A stretch of DNA of 64,000 nucleotides from Marinomonas mediterranea MMB-1 (GCF_000192865.1 NC_015276.1:1612001-1676000); one strand, 5' to 3'; shown: positions 1 through 9,200, counted from the stretch's first letter. Notes: generated by a model from the sequence alone, not told the origin. Translations and numbers: made by a program.

Positions 1-791
1 GATTTTTGAATGTCGACATTCTTTTGCGCTGCTTGCACGGCTAACTCAAGTGATTGCAGCGATTTATTGTTTTGTTTGGCTTTTGCAATCATTGACTCTG
101 CAGTAATCGAAGGTTCAACTTTGATTGGGTAGCGCTCAGAAAGGGCGGGAATATCAGATAATACTTTTCCGGTGCGTTGTTGCAATGTTTTCTGAGCCAG
201 AACCACATCCGATTTAGCGCTTAGTTCTGTTACTCTGACAGAGTCGTATTCCGCTCTTGCATCTTGTAAGTCTGTAATGGATACAAGGCCAACATCGTAT
301 TGTTTTTGGACGCGCTCAAGCTGGCTGGCGGTGCTTTTGACTTGTGCTTCTACTGTGTCTAGTGTGGCTTTTGCGATCAGCAGCTGAAAGTATTCTTTCA
401 GCGTATTCGATGCCAAGTCTTCTTTTGCGTTTTCAAGATCTACCCCCGCGCTATCAAACTGAATCTCAACGGCGTCGACCGCATAGTCAAGGGCGGGTGA
501 ATAGATCGGATAATTCAAATCGAGTGACAGACTGTTTGAGGTATAGTCTGTGCCAAATTTCGGTGCTTCCTGATGGCCGTAACCTAGGCTACCAGAGAAG
601 CTAATCGATGGGTAAAGGCTACCTTTTGTGGATGTGACAGACTCCTGTTCAGATCGATAAGTTGCCGCAGCAGCGCGCAAGCCAGGATCGTGTTTCTGAG
701 CCAGTTGGTAGACTTCCAACAAGGTTTCAGCATGAAGTGGTGCAGAGCAAGCTGCGGCTGTCACAATGGCAGAGATAATATGCTTTTTCAT
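1..791 (-). CDS. tolC: TolC family outer membrane protein (3' end cut by window edge)
   Basis: An open frame runs on the minus strand from the ATG at 791 off the left edge of the window, so only about 263 N-terminal residues are visible. It begins with a signal peptide (MKKHIISAIVTAAACSAPLH..), followed by ETLLEVYQLAQKHDPGLRAA and later QKQYDVGLVSITDLQDARAE, which closely match the first TolC repeat of E. coli. TolC-family proteins form the trimeric outer-membrane channel for type I secretion and drug efflux. It could serve the LapB-type exporter at the other end of the window (a LapE role) or efflux pumps; the sequence does not decide this. No partner genes are adjacent inside the window. 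Family assignment is firm, the exact orthologue is not. Confidence 0.85.
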   Translation of the reverse strand, partial: MKKHIISAIVTAAACSAPLHAETLLEVYQLAQKHDPGLRAAAATYRSEQESVTSTKGSLYPSISFSGSLGYGHQEAPKFGTDYTSNSLSLDLNYPIYSPALDYAVDAVEIQFDSAGVDLENAKEDLASNTLKEYFQLLIAKATLDTVEAQVKSTASQLERVQKQYDVGLVSITDLQDARAEYDSVRVTELSAKSDVVLAQKTLQQRTGKVLSDIPALSERYPIKVEPSITAESMIAKAKQNNKSLQSLELAVQAAQKNVDIQK

Positions 792-939
792 GGATCTTTG
801 TGTGTCCTTGTTATGAAATAAATTTATATTACCGCATAAAATGGCGTTGAGGCATTAGGTCAGAATCTATAACTGTTATGTCAATATCACCATATCATAC
901 ATTAATATTTACTGATCAAGCCTAATGTGAAAAAACGCG

Positions 940-2199
940 TTATTCGGTCACACTTATCTGATATCGAACGATGTATTTTTCGTTCGGAGCGAGCTCTCTG
1001 TTAAAGAGAATCGTGTTGTTTGAATTGATCTTAAGGTGACTCGATGACACAGATCGAATAATGCCGTTTGCTTGATGAGTAAACTCCATTCGTTGTCTGA
1101 TGTCTGAATAGTTTTTGACTTCTAATTCCCATGTTTGAGATGCTGGAAGCTTTCGGCTGGTGGTGTTTATCAGTTTTAATGTGCCAATCAGGTCGTAGCT
1201 CTTACTGGTGACCACATCGACTTTTTGATTCGAGCGCGCACTTCGGATCATGACGGGTTGACCGGCGACATAACGCTCATTTTGTCGCCACAATGTTTTG
1301 TAGGTACCGCTGACACTCTCATCTTTAAGTGTGAAGGTGGTTGTTTGGTTGAAAGTAATGGGGCGAGGGCCTGATTGATTAGGGTAAGCATATACGCTAC
1401 CTACATTGACCTTTGAATCAATCGGGTAAGTCTCATTTTTGAGCGTGATCATGGTATCGGTGTAAGCTGGCAGATAATATTGCTCTGTCAATCGGTATGT
1501 AATCTGGTTTTCCTGATAGGTCGGGGCGACACTGGTGTCTGCCATCGCACTGACTCTTGCGCTCTTCATTTCCATCACCGGGGCCCCTTGTGGACGATAA
1601 TTTAAATAGGGCGCTTTTAGTGATTGAGGTTTGCTACCGGTATTGGATATTAGGGCTTGCTGAATCACAGACACATCATTTTCGTCGAACACCAAGGTAA
1701 GAGCTGGTTTCCAGCTAAGCTCATCGGTGTGGTACGTCACTAGGCCGTCGTTAGGGATATGAATGGCGGAAGAGGTTGCGTCAGGAGCCGCTTTATTGCC
1801 CATTATATAAAAGTCGTTAGCAGGTAAGGTGACAGACGTGCCGCTATATTGGATAGTAATTGAATGTCCATTGACTGAAATGAGCGTTCCCTTAAAGCTG
1901 AGGTCTCGGTATTTACTCGTGATATGTATACGTTTATTTAAATAGTGTGACCAAGGGTTGGTGCTTGTTTCATGTGAGACAACGGTATTGTTGGCACTCA
2001 AAGGAATAAAAGAATGAAGATTGGGGGTGAAGCTAAGCGCTTGGGCCGAGTGTGCATACTCGGTTATTTGGCTACCATTTTGGCCGATCACGACATTCGT
2101 TTGATTTGATGCATGTGCAATAATGCTTGTTCCAATTGAAAATATTGCAATAAGCGTCTTTTTTTTGCCGCGCAGTAGTGTTCCATTTCCGTGTGACAT
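940..2199 (-). CDS. Secreted DUF4139-like protein of unknown function
   Basis: A 419-residue protein. After a basic start there is a hydrophobic stretch ending in IIAHA, consistent with a signal peptide of about 30 residues. The body is rich in beta-forming residues and Ser/Thr/Asn. The stretch from about residue 165 (LSWKPALTLVF, then ISNTGSKP) to the end (TWELEVKNYSDIRQRMEFTH near the C terminus) resembles DUF4139 proteins, which have a repeated beta-sandwich architecture. No catalytic motif is apparent. The long N-terminal coiled coil of many DUF4139 proteins is missing. It stands alone, divergent from xni and 148 bp upstream of the TolC-family gene on the same strand. The biochemical role is unknown, and the domain call was made by eye. 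Confidence 0.6.
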   Translation of the reverse strand: MSHGNGTLLRGKKKTLIAIFSIGTSIIAHASNQTNVVIGQNGSQITEYAHSAQALSFTPNLHSFIPLSANNTVVSHETSTNPWSHYLNKRIHITSKYRDLSFKGTLISVNGHSITIQYSGTSVTLPANDFYIMGNKAAPDATSSAIHIPNDGLVTYHTDELSWKPALTLVFDENDVSVIQQALISNTGSKPQSLKAPYLNYRPQGAPVMEMKSARVSAMADTSVAPTYQENQITYRLTEQYYLPAYTDTMITLKNETYPIDSKVNVGSVYAYPNQSGPRPITFNQTTTFTLKDESVSGTYKTLWRQNERYVAGQPVMIRSARSNQKVDVVTSKSYDLIGTLKLINTTSRKLPASQTWELEVKNYSDIRQRMEFTHQANGIIRSVSSSHLKINSNNTILFNRELAPNEKYIVRYQISVTE

Positions 2200-2395
2200 A
2201 TTAGATCCTCAACGGTAGACTATAGCGAACATTGTGTTGGTCGCATTGTATTCGAGTCCTGTTTTGGCAGTTATACATCTCGTTTCACAATGTTCAGCGT
2301 TTGTTCAAAAATTAAAACCTTATTTTCGTGTCACGAATTAAACTGTGTCGAATATGAGGTAACGTCTTCTAATTCCTGTCTGCGAGCATAGCATA

Positions 2396-3199
2396 GTGCC
2401 CCTGTCTGAAATTGACAAAAAATTGTTATTAATTGATGGTCTCAATCTGATTCGCCGATTGTATGCGGCTTTAGAAAGTGAGAAAGACGATATACGACGT
2501 ATCGAAAGAGTTCAGGGCGCATGTATTGATGCCATCGCCAAACTGGTTAAGTTATTTGATTCTACCCATATCGCTATTGTGTTTGATTCTCCTGAAAAAA
2601 CGTGGCGACACACCGAGTACCCAGAATACAAACTGGGGAGAGCGCCAATGGATGATTCTTTATTTGCGGCCATAGAAGGCTTTGCCAAGGTTTTTCGTTT
2701 TAATCACTGGCATTGTATTCGACTAAGTGGTTGGGAGGCGGATGACATCATTGCCACATTGGCCTCTAAAAGTGCGGAGCGTGGTGTTAAAAGCATCATT
2801 GTATCGACGGATAAAGGGTTTACTCAATTGCTAGAGGAGCCAAATATTTATCAGTACGACTACTTTGGTAAGCAGGGTTTCGATAAAGATTGGGTGGTGG
2901 CTAAGTACGGTGTATTTCCTCAACAAATGACGGACTATTGGGCGTTTGTTGGTGATACAACGAATCATATTCCCGGTATCAAGGGGATCGGCCCTAAAAC
3001 CGCGGCCTCTATATTTCAGGCTGAGCAGAGTATTGAAAGCGTGTTTGCTAATCTTGAGCAACAGTCAGCGCGTATTCAATCGCAATTAGAAGGCAATTTA
3101 GATCACGCATTATGGGCTCGAAAAATGGTGACACTGAGACAAGATGTCTCTTTGGGTATTAGGTTGTCTCAGTTAGAAATTCGCTCGACAAACCTGTGA
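2396..3199 (+). CDS. xni: Flap endonuclease Xni (exonuclease IX-like)
   Basis: A 267-residue protein of the 5'-3' exonuclease/FEN family, about the size of E. coli Xni (251 residues) and lacking any polymerase domain. Visible motifs are LLLIDGLNLIRR (metal-site Asp), EADDIIATLA, VSTDKGFTQLL and the helix-hairpin-helix region HIPGIKGIGPKTAASIF. Xni-type enzymes cleave flap structures during DNA repair and replication. The start is GTG at 2396 with no convincing ribosome binding site, so a slightly different start is possible. It is followed by gltX after about 130 bp. Confidence 0.88.
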   Translation: MPLSEIDKKLLLIDGLNLIRRLYAALESEKDDIRRIERVQGACIDAIAKLVKLFDSTHIAIVFDSPEKTWRHTEYPEYKLGRAPMDDSLFAAIEGFAKVFRFNHWHCIRLSGWEADDIIATLASKSAERGVKSIIVSTDKGFTQLLEEPNIYQYDYFGKQGFDKDWVVAKYGVFPQQMTDYWAFVGDTTNHIPGIKGIGPKTAASIFQAEQSIESVFANLEQQSARIQSQLEGNLDHALWARKMVTLRQDVSLGIRLSQLEIRSTNL

Positions 3200-3331
3200 A
3201 TTAGACAGGACTAAAAAGCGATTAACTTGATGGTTAGCAGGTTTTTTTCGTGTCATTTATGATGGCAGTAGCTTGATGGATGTAACACGATTATAATGGC
3301 CGCATTTATTAACCCTGCTGATGAGAAAGGT

Positions 3332-4813
3332 ATGTCTGAGGTTAGAACCCGAATAGCTCCTTCACCAACTGGTGATCCACATGTAGGTACGGCCTACATT
3401 GCATTGTTTAACATGGCGTTTGCGCGCAAAATGGGCGGCAAATTTATTCTTCGTATTGAAGATACAGACCAAACTCGCAGTACTCCAGAATCGGAAAAAA
3501 TGATTCTAGATGCGCTGCGTTGGTTAGGTTTGGATTGGGCTGAGGGCCCTGATGTTGGTGGCCCGCATGGTCCTTACCGTCAAAGCGAACGCGGTGATAT
3601 ATACGGTCAATACGCGATGCAGTTAGTGGAAAATGGTCATGCTTTCTACGCGTTTGAAACGCCAGAAGAGCTTGATGCCATGCGTGATGAGCAAAAAGCC
3701 AACGGTTTGCCTCAAAAGTATGATGGCCGAGCGCTTAATCTGACACAGGAAGAAATTCAGGCGAAGCTGGATGCCGGTGTTCCTTACGTTATCCGTATGA
3801 AAATACCGGAAGAAGGAACGTGTGTCTTTCAGGACATGCTTCGTGGTCAAATTGAAATCGACTGGGCGCAAGTCGATATGCAGGTTCTGCTTAAAGCGGA
3901 TGGCATGCCAACTTATCATTTGGCGAATGTCGTTGATGACCATTTGATGAAAATCACGCATGTGATTCGTGGTGAAGAGTGGATTAACTCTGCGCCTAAG
4001 CACATTCTTCTTTATCAATACTTTGGCTGGGATATGCCGACATTGTGTCATATGCCTTTGTTGCGTAACCCTGACAAATCGAAATTGTCAAAACGTAAAA
4101 ACCCTACCAGTATTTTGTATTATCAACGTATGGGGTATTTGCCAGAAGCCGTTGTTAACTATCTTGGACGCATGGGCTGGTCCATGCCTGATGAGCGCGA
4201 AAAGTTCTCATTGGACGAAATGATAGAGAACTTTGATATTCAGCGTGTTTCGTTAGGTGGCCCTGTATTTGATGTTGAGAAATTAAGCTGGTTAAACGGC
4301 GTTTGGATGCGTGAAGATTTAACGCCTGAAAACTTTGCTCAAAAATACGCAGAGTGGGCATTCCAACCAGAATACATTAATGCGATTTTACCGCTTGTGA
4401 TTCCTCGGGTGGAAACGTTCTCTGATGTGGCTGATGTTGCAGGTTTGTTCTTTAAAGGTATGTTGCCAATCACGGAGCAAGACTTCGAAAACGTTAAGAT
4501 CGAGCGAGAAGCACTTCGTAAAGCAATGCAATTTGCATTGTGGAAACTTGAAGCATTGCGCAGCTGGGAAAAGCAAAATATCTTTGACACGATCAAAGAG
4601 TTGGCACAGACAATGGATATTAAGTTAAAAGACTTTAATGCGCCGATTTTCATTGCTATCGCAGGCTCAACCGCATCGGTCTCCGTTTTTGACTCAATGG
4701 CTATTTTGGGTCCCGATATTACGCGAGCTAGATTTCGTAAAGCGGTGACCGTATTGGGTGGGCCATCGAAGAAAGAAATGAAACGTTGGGAAAAAGAGTT
4801 TCAGGCTTTGTAG
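3332..4813 (+). CDS. gltX: Glutamate--tRNA ligase
   Basis: Class I aminoacyl-tRNA synthetase that charges tRNA(Glu). The HIGH-type motif is in APSPTGDPHVGTAY near the N terminus and the KMSKS-type motif is DKSKLSKRKNP; the C-terminal anticodon-binding half is complete. I place the start at the ATG at 3332 (MSEVRTRIAPSP; 493 residues), which has GAGAAAGG just upstream. An in-frame ATG at 3296 would add 12 residues but has no ribosome binding site and overlaps a TATAAT hexamer (3292-3297) that looks like a promoter -10 element. A clear terminator follows the gene. Confidence 0.96.
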   Translation: MSEVRTRIAPSPTGDPHVGTAYIALFNMAFARKMGGKFILRIEDTDQTRSTPESEKMILDALRWLGLDWAEGPDVGGPHGPYRQSERGDIYGQYAMQLVENGHAFYAFETPEELDAMRDEQKANGLPQKYDGRALNLTQEEIQAKLDAGVPYVIRMKIPEEGTCVFQDMLRGQIEIDWAQVDMQVLLKADGMPTYHLANVVDDHLMKITHVIRGEEWINSAPKHILLYQYFGWDMPTLCHMPLLRNPDKSKLSKRKNPTSILYYQRMGYLPEAVVNYLGRMGWSMPDEREKFSLDEMIENFDIQRVSLGGPVFDVEKLSWLNGVWMREDLTPENFAQKYAEWAFQPEYINAILPLVIPRVETFSDVADVAGLFFKGMLPITEQDFENVKIEREALRKAMQFALWKLEALRSWEKQNIFDTIKELAQTMDIKLKDFNAPIFIAIAGSTASVSVFDSMAILGPDITRARFRKAVTVLGGPSKKEMKRWEKEFQAL

Positions 4814-4838
4814 TCTAAACTCAATATATAATCTAAAT

Positions 4839-4871
4839 AAAAAAGCGCAGCTGAGAAGCCGCGCTTTTTTT
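4839..4871 (+). terminator. Rho-independent terminator after gltX
   Basis: An interrupted GC stem (GCGC, mismatch, GC, six-base loop, GC, mismatch, GCGC) is flanked by an A run before and a run of seven T after it. The A/T flanks also let it work for the convergent chemoreceptor gene on the minus strand. Confidence 0.85.
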
Positions 4872-4912
4872 GTGAGATATGATGCACTCGTTAGATCGTC
4901 AACCAGCTAGAC

Positions 4913-6811
4913 TCACTTCGTTGTAAACACGCTGGTTTTCTCATCAAGTCTTGCGACCTGCTCGTGAATTTGTGTCGTATTGCCTTCTATGCTCGCTATA
5001 TATTCACTGTCGTGTTGTAAGCGTTGGGCAATTCTGTCCATCTCTTCACTCATGTGGATCGCTGTTTTTGCGACTTCCTGAATAGAACGTGCCATATCTG
5101 ATGAAGAGGTTGAACTGGTTTGAGCATTGTGTTCTATCTCGCGAATCGCAAGCTCTGCTTTTTCACTGAACTCTTCAATGGCATGTAGGTTTTCTTGCCC
5201 ACTTTCCATTGTTTCGATTGCTGTCTGAGTTGAAGACTGAATAGTACTTACGATGTCAGTAATCTTAGACGTTGCATCGACCGTTTTTTCGGCCAATGAA
5301 CGAACTTCGTCAGCAACGACTGAGAAACCGCGTCCTGCTTCGCCTGCACGCGCTGCCTCAATAGCAGCATTCAGAGCGAGAAGGTTGGTCTGATTTGCTA
5401 AGTCATTGATCATGGCAAGAACGCTGTCGATGTCTTTCGACAGTTTGCCTAGTGAGTTCAATTGATCGCTTGTTTCATTAACGACTTCAATCGTTTTTGA
5501 AAGATTAGACAGAGCATCTTTGATTGTGTTGGAGCCGACAACCGCTGATTCGTAAGTGTTCTGTGATTGACTGCTCAACTCATCCGTAGTTGATGAAATG
5601 CTTGAGATCGTCGTTGAGATTTCTTCCGTTGCAGCGGCGAGAGAATTGGTTTGCTCGGTGGTTGAGCGGTTACTGTCAGCGATATTGGTGACTGCGCCTT
5701 TTAGCTCAGAGACCATGTTATTGACGTCGCCCGTAGTATGAACCACTTCACCGATGACGGTGTCCAGCCCTCCCGTCATTTCATTGACTGAGCCACACAA
5801 ACTGTCGAACTCATCGTTACGCTTATGATTGACATTTAAGCGAGCCGTTAGGTCGCCATTTTTAACTTTGCCTAAGTCACGAATGATCTGACTTAACGTT
5901 GCATTCACGCTACGGCCAATTGCTAACATGAGTAGAGCGGCTGCGACGGCGACTACAATACTTACGGTAATCACGCTGATGCTGGCCTGTTGAGAGCTTG
6001 CAGATGCGTTCTCGCGCGCTTTCGCTACGGCTTCTTTCAAATAGTTGGTTGATTCAAGTCTGCTTGTATTAAATGCTTCACGTGCATTATTAAATGCCGC
6101 TTCTGCTTTTATCTGAGCATCGTGAGCTTGGCCAAAATTATCAATGGCCGCTATGTAGTTTGTGATGACTTCCGAGAAACGCTCTTCTAGCCCAAAGTTG
6201 ACGATTCGCTTGTGGAAAGAGTCATATCGAGCTTGGAACTCGTCTCGGTTTGCTTGAGATGGCTCGAAAATATAGTTTTTTTCAGCCTGTCTAACTGGTA
6301 AGAACTCTTGCTTAATCAAACTTAGGAAGGACACTTCTTCTGTGGTTGTTTCGCCAAGAGAGGAGACTGTCCCTTTCAAACCACTTGAGCCATTAAAACC
6401 AACGACACTGGTTTTTTCAACTAATGTCACTAAGGAAGTAGAGTAGGTTTCAAAGTTGGAGCTTACTGTAGTGACAAGGTCTTTCGCAGCGGGGTCAGTA
6501 AGCAAATCAATATCGCTCACCAAAACCTGTTTGTATTGTTCTGTCGTTGTATTTATATCATCTAGATAGGCTTGATAACTGCTGCCATCAAGTTTAGAAA
6601 GTCGCTCATACTGTTCCATCATTTTGATTACGAGCGTTGAAAGGTCATCTTGTACCTTGGTAGTGCGCTCAAATTGTCCTGACGCGTTTTCTTGAACTTT
6701 TAGCCCTTGCAGTGCGACAAATGTGACAATAACGAAGCCCACTACAGCTCCACCAAGTAGAGAGAATAGCTTCGCGCGAAAACCTAAATTGGCAATCATA
6801 GGAACACCCAT
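4913..6811 (-). CDS. Methyl-accepting chemotaxis protein
   Basis: A 632-residue chemoreceptor. A first membrane helix lies at about residues 14-32. It is followed by a periplasmic domain of about 240 residues that is predicted all-helical (rich in Glu, Lys, Ala; contains RQAEKNYIFEPSQANRDEF) and may be an HBM-type or other four-helix sensor. A second membrane helix is at about 277-297, then a HAMP region, then the cytoplasmic signalling domain with the conserved hairpin NQTNLLALNAAIEAARAGEA. Transmits ligand information to CheA/CheW. No other chemotaxis gene is nearby. The ligand cannot be told from sequence; the HBM idea is inference. The start could also be the Met at residue 5. Confidence 0.93.
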   Translation of the reverse strand: MGVPMIANLGFRAKLFSLLGGAVVGFVIVTFVALQGLKVQENASGQFERTTKVQDDLSTLVIKMMEQYERLSKLDGSSYQAYLDDINTTTEQYKQVLVSDIDLLTDPAAKDLVTTVSSNFETYSTSLVTLVEKTSVVGFNGSSGLKGTVSSLGETTTEEVSFLSLIKQEFLPVRQAEKNYIFEPSQANRDEFQARYDSFHKRIVNFGLEERFSEVITNYIAAIDNFGQAHDAQIKAEAAFNNAREAFNTSRLESTNYLKEAVAKARENASASSQQASISVITVSIVVAVAAALLMLAIGRSVNATLSQIIRDLGKVKNGDLTARLNVNHKRNDEFDSLCGSVNEMTGGLDTVIGEVVHTTGDVNNMVSELKGAVTNIADSNRSTTEQTNSLAAATEEISTTISSISSTTDELSSQSQNTYESAVVGSNTIKDALSNLSKTIEVVNETSDQLNSLGKLSKDIDSVLAMINDLANQTNLLALNAAIEAARAGEAGRGFSVVADEVRSLAEKTVDATSKITDIVSTIQSSTQTAIETMESGQENLHAIEEFSEKAELAIREIEHNAQTSSTSSSDMARSIQEVAKTAIHMSEEMDRIAQRLQHDSEYIASIEGNTTQIHEQVARLDEKTSVFTTK

Positions 6812-7131
6812 TTTGTTATTATTGGAATGTCTTTTAATTAGAGCACAATATCTTGTGTTGTGTTCTATGGATTTTATTTTAGAGCTATTTTAGTAGAATG
6901 CGCAATCAGTACTTTTTAAATTTTAGTAAAAATGCATTTTATTGATATGAATAGCAATTATTTCTTATCCCATGCGCGTTCTAGTGTCAGTCTATCGCGA
7001 TAACTTATTGGTTATTGGTTATTGGTGTAGACCAATGAGTGTGTTGCTATGGTGTTTTTATCGTACCCTGAGCGAATTAGTAAAAGATGTATGGAGATTA
7101 TATCTAATTGGCTAAATGAATGTTACAAACT
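6812..7131. other. Intergenic region upstream of the chemoreceptor
   Basis: About 320 bp without a credible gene. It is AT-rich next to the chemoreceptor start and must hold that gene's promoter, but I could not pick a convincing sigma70 or sigma28 site. It contains the short repeat and hairpin described separately. Confidence 0.6.
7005..7036. repeat. Three tandem TTATTGG heptamers ending in a small hairpin
   Basis: TTATTGG occurs three times head to tail at 7005-7025. The last copy overlaps a perfect 6-bp inverted repeat, ATTGGT-GTAG-ACCAAT, at 7021-7036. It lies between the DUF3301 gene and the chemoreceptor gene, both on the minus strand. Function unknown. Confidence 0.85.
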
Positions 7132-7446
7132 CTAAATTTGATGAGGCGATAGCCAAATGTCCATCTTTCTTGAGGGGGTCATGATCACATTACCAGGGTA
7201 GCGTGCGATTCCGTTTGACGTGAACTCGAAATCATATTGTCTAATAACGCCAAACTGGCCATTTTTCCATGATATTCGCCATTTGGTGCCAGCCACCGTA
7301 TCGTCAAGAAGCTGAAGGTCTAAAGATTGGCAGTGCTTTTTGACATAGCTGAGCGCATATTCTCGCGCTCTTATGTTGGCCCACCACGCATATAAAATAG
7401 AGGCAAGCCCTAATGCAATACAGATATCTGAAAGAGAGATATACAT
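7132..7446 (-). CDS. DUF3301 membrane-anchored protein
   Basis: A 104-residue protein beginning MYISLSDICIALGLASILYA, a single N-terminal membrane helix. It is followed by the DUF3301 pattern AREYALSYVKKHCQSLDLQL, LLDDTV and YDFEFTSNG. Proteins of this family are small, widespread in gammaproteobacteria and uncharacterised. The open frame extends to 7632, but the upstream part is low quality (Gly-rich, translated from a GC-rich hairpin), and family members start at this Met, so I use 7446. It lies downstream of the flavodoxin gene on the same strand, separated by about 220 bp with a strong hairpin, so independent transcription is likely. Confidence 0.8.
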   Translation of the reverse strand: MYISLSDICIALGLASILYAWWANIRAREYALSYVKKHCQSLDLQLLDDTVAGTKWRISWKNGQFGVIRQYDFEFTSNGIARYPGNVIMTPSRKMDIWLSPHQI

Positions 7447-7508
7447 TGTTGTCTTATATTTATTAAGAAGGGAGCTTATCTTAAAGTGCTTGTCAGCGAG
7501 AGTAAATA

Positions 7509-7549
7509 CGCCCCCACCCCCAAAGCAGGAGAGAAAAAGGGGTGGGGCG
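7509..7549. terminator. GC-rich hairpin between flavodoxin and DUF3301 genes
   Basis: The left arm CGCCCCCACCCC and right arm GGGGTGGGGCG pair over 11 bp with one bulged C; the loop is about 18 bases and purine-rich. On the minus strand it follows the flavodoxin gene. The downstream sequence (TATTTACTCT) is only weakly U-rich, so it may be a weak terminator, an attenuator or an mRNA-end stabiliser. Confidence 0.55.
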
Positions 7550-7670
7550 TGCTCTATACAGTGACGTGTTAGCCTCATCCTCCCAGCATCTACTATTCGG
7601 TCAATCGGGGCAGCGATTGAGTGGTAATCCAAATATGAGTCTGTCTATGCTGGGGCCAGTCAGCGGATGA

Positions 7671-8207
7671 TTAAGCGGCTTCAACGCTCCTTTCTGCATA
7701 AAGTTGGATGACCCACTGCTCAACACGCTCATCAGTGAGTTCAAACTGTTGGTCTTCATCTACAGCAAGACCGATAAATGTCTCTTTGCCATTAATGCAT
7801 GCACGAGACGCTTCAAATTCGTAACCTTCAGTCGACCACTCGCCAATGAAAGTGGCACCAGTTGGTTTTAATTTTTCATACAACCAACCCATAGCGTCGA
7901 CAAAGTAATCTCCGTATCCAAATTGATCCCCTAGTCCATAAAGTGCGATCGTTTTGTTGGCTAGGTTTAGTGAGCCTAAGTTGTCACCTAGGTCTTCCCA
8001 GTCAGCTTGAATGCCACCAAAGTCCCAAGTTGGGATGCCCAAAATAAGCATGTCATATTGTTCCATAATGCTTGGATCGGTGTCTTTGATGTTAAACATT
8101 TCTACTGAGACACCCAGATCTTCGAACTGAGTGACAATTTTTTTACCAATTTCTTCTGTGTTATTGGTGTCTGTCCCGTAAATTAAAGCGATTGGAGACT
8201 GTTCCAT
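7671..8207 (-). CDS. fldB: Long-chain flavodoxin, FldB-like
   Basis: A 178-residue FMN-binding electron carrier. The phosphate loop is GTDTNNTEEIG near residue 11. The conserved stretches MEQYDMLILGIPTWDFGGIQ, ALYGLGDQFGYGDYF and STEGYEFEAS match E. coli FldB better than FldA. The loop insertion of long-chain flavodoxins is present. It lies 23 bp behind the AraC/PchR-like regulator on the same strand, so the two are probably co-transcribed under the Fur-like sites upstream of that regulator. Flavodoxins replace ferredoxin when iron is scarce, which fits this context. FldB rather than FldA is a judgement by eye. Confidence 0.88.
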   Translation of the reverse strand: MEQSPIALIYGTDTNNTEEIGKKIVTQFEDLGVSVEMFNIKDTDPSIMEQYDMLILGIPTWDFGGIQADWEDLGDNLGSLNLANKTIALYGLGDQFGYGDYFVDAMGWLYEKLKPTGATFIGEWSTEGYEFEASRACINGKETFIGLAVDEDQQFELTDERVEQWVIQLYAERSVEAA

Positions 8208-8230
8208 TATTCTTATGTACCTTGTTTTCT

Positions 8231-9154
8231 CTAATGAATTTGACCGTAATGATGGCTTAAAATGCCAAACTGTTTTAAGAAAGCCTCTTCGAACTCTTCC
8301 ATGCTTAGACCAGTATCAGTAACGATTTTACCTTTTTTATCTGGTGCATTTTTTAGCTCTAATGCAGCTTGCTTAATGCGAATCTGTTTTTTGTAGGTAG
8401 AAATACTTTGCCCTACCAAGTAAAAAAAGCCGACTTCAAAGGCGGTTTGATTAAGCCCGACAGTTTGAGCGGTTCTTTCAATGCTGTGTTTGGACGAAAA
8501 AGCCACTTCTAACAAATTTTGCCCATTTAGAACTTTGTTTTGGCAGTCTCCGCACGAATTAATATGTTTTACAATTTGTAAATGCTCAATGATTTCGAAA
8601 AACATGTTATATATTTTTCCTGTCATTGATATGGCTCGAGATGTGCTCGGCTTTCTTTCTATAACAGGTTGAATCACTTGCTTAAGTTGTTCTGTTATAG
8701 GTAATTTGACGACGTTTGTACTGTTCCCAAGCTCATCGCTCGCTTCTAAGAAGTAGGACATTATTTTATCTTCTGGCTCTCCGGTTAAAGCGGCACAGCG
8801 TTCAGGTGTCAGGTGTATCTGAGTTAAGTGGTAATGTGTATCTATATTGAGCGGGAAAGCGCCTTCTACTTTTCTTGGTAAATAGGTAATTTGAACGCAT
8901 TCATTGTTGTCTGAATCACAGTGCTGTTTTGATGTGTCGGCGTGCGTCTTCGAGCACGAGCTGTAAAAAGATATATATAGGCCCGGCCTTGCTTCTTCTA
9001 TAACCTCAAGATTCCGTGACACGCAGATAGATTGCTCTAAAAGCGTAACGCCCGGCGCTGGGTGCAATGTATTTCTATGACCTGTAACAGACAGGGACCA
9101 GATATCCTGAACATTGCCTGCTGCGTTAAATAGATCATGTATAGAAATTTGCAT
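8231..9154 (-). CDS. AraC family regulator, PchR-like
   Basis: A 307-residue protein with a variable N-terminal domain (about 1-200) and an AraC-type double helix-turn-helix at about 210-307 (HSIERTAQTVGLNQTAFEVG for the first motif; a divergent second motif ending FGILSHHYGQIH). The layout resembles PchR-type regulators of iron uptake. It has several Cys residues, including CGDC before the DNA-binding domain, which might sense metal or redox state (inference). Two Fur-box-like sites precede the gene, and a flavodoxin gene follows it 23 bp later. No siderophore receptor is adjacent in the window. Confidence 0.82.
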   Translation of the reverse strand: MQISIHDLFNAAGNVQDIWSLSVTGHRNTLHPAPGVTLLEQSICVSRNLEVIEEARPGLYISFYSSCSKTHADTSKQHCDSDNNECVQITYLPRKVEGAFPLNIDTHYHLTQIHLTPERCAALTGEPEDKIMSYFLEASDELGNSTNVVKLPITEQLKQVIQPVIERKPSTSRAISMTGKIYNMFFEIIEHLQIVKHINSCGDCQNKVLNGQNLLEVAFSSKHSIERTAQTVGLNQTAFEVGFFYLVGQSISTYKKQIRIKQAALELKNAPDKKGKIVTDTGLSMEEFEEAFLKQFGILSHHYGQIH

Positions 9155-9181
9155 CGAGAGCCTCTTAATTAGCCATCATTT

Positions 9182-9200
9182 GATAATGGTTATCATTAAA
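9182..9200. promoter_or_regulatory. Fur box upstream of the AraC-type regulator
   Basis: GATAATGGTTATCATTAAA matches 15 of 19 positions of the classical Fur consensus. It lies 28 bp upstream of the regulator's start codon (minus strand), a good place for iron-dependent repression. Confidence 0.75.

Noticed and set aside
344..604. Plus-strand open frame over the TolC-family gene
   Set aside because: It is antisense to a clear TolC coding sequence and has no recognisable features.
7447..7632. N-terminal extension of the DUF3301 protein
   Set aside because: Residues 1-62 of the longer frame are translated from the GC-rich hairpin and do not resemble the family; the Met at 7446 matches the usual start.
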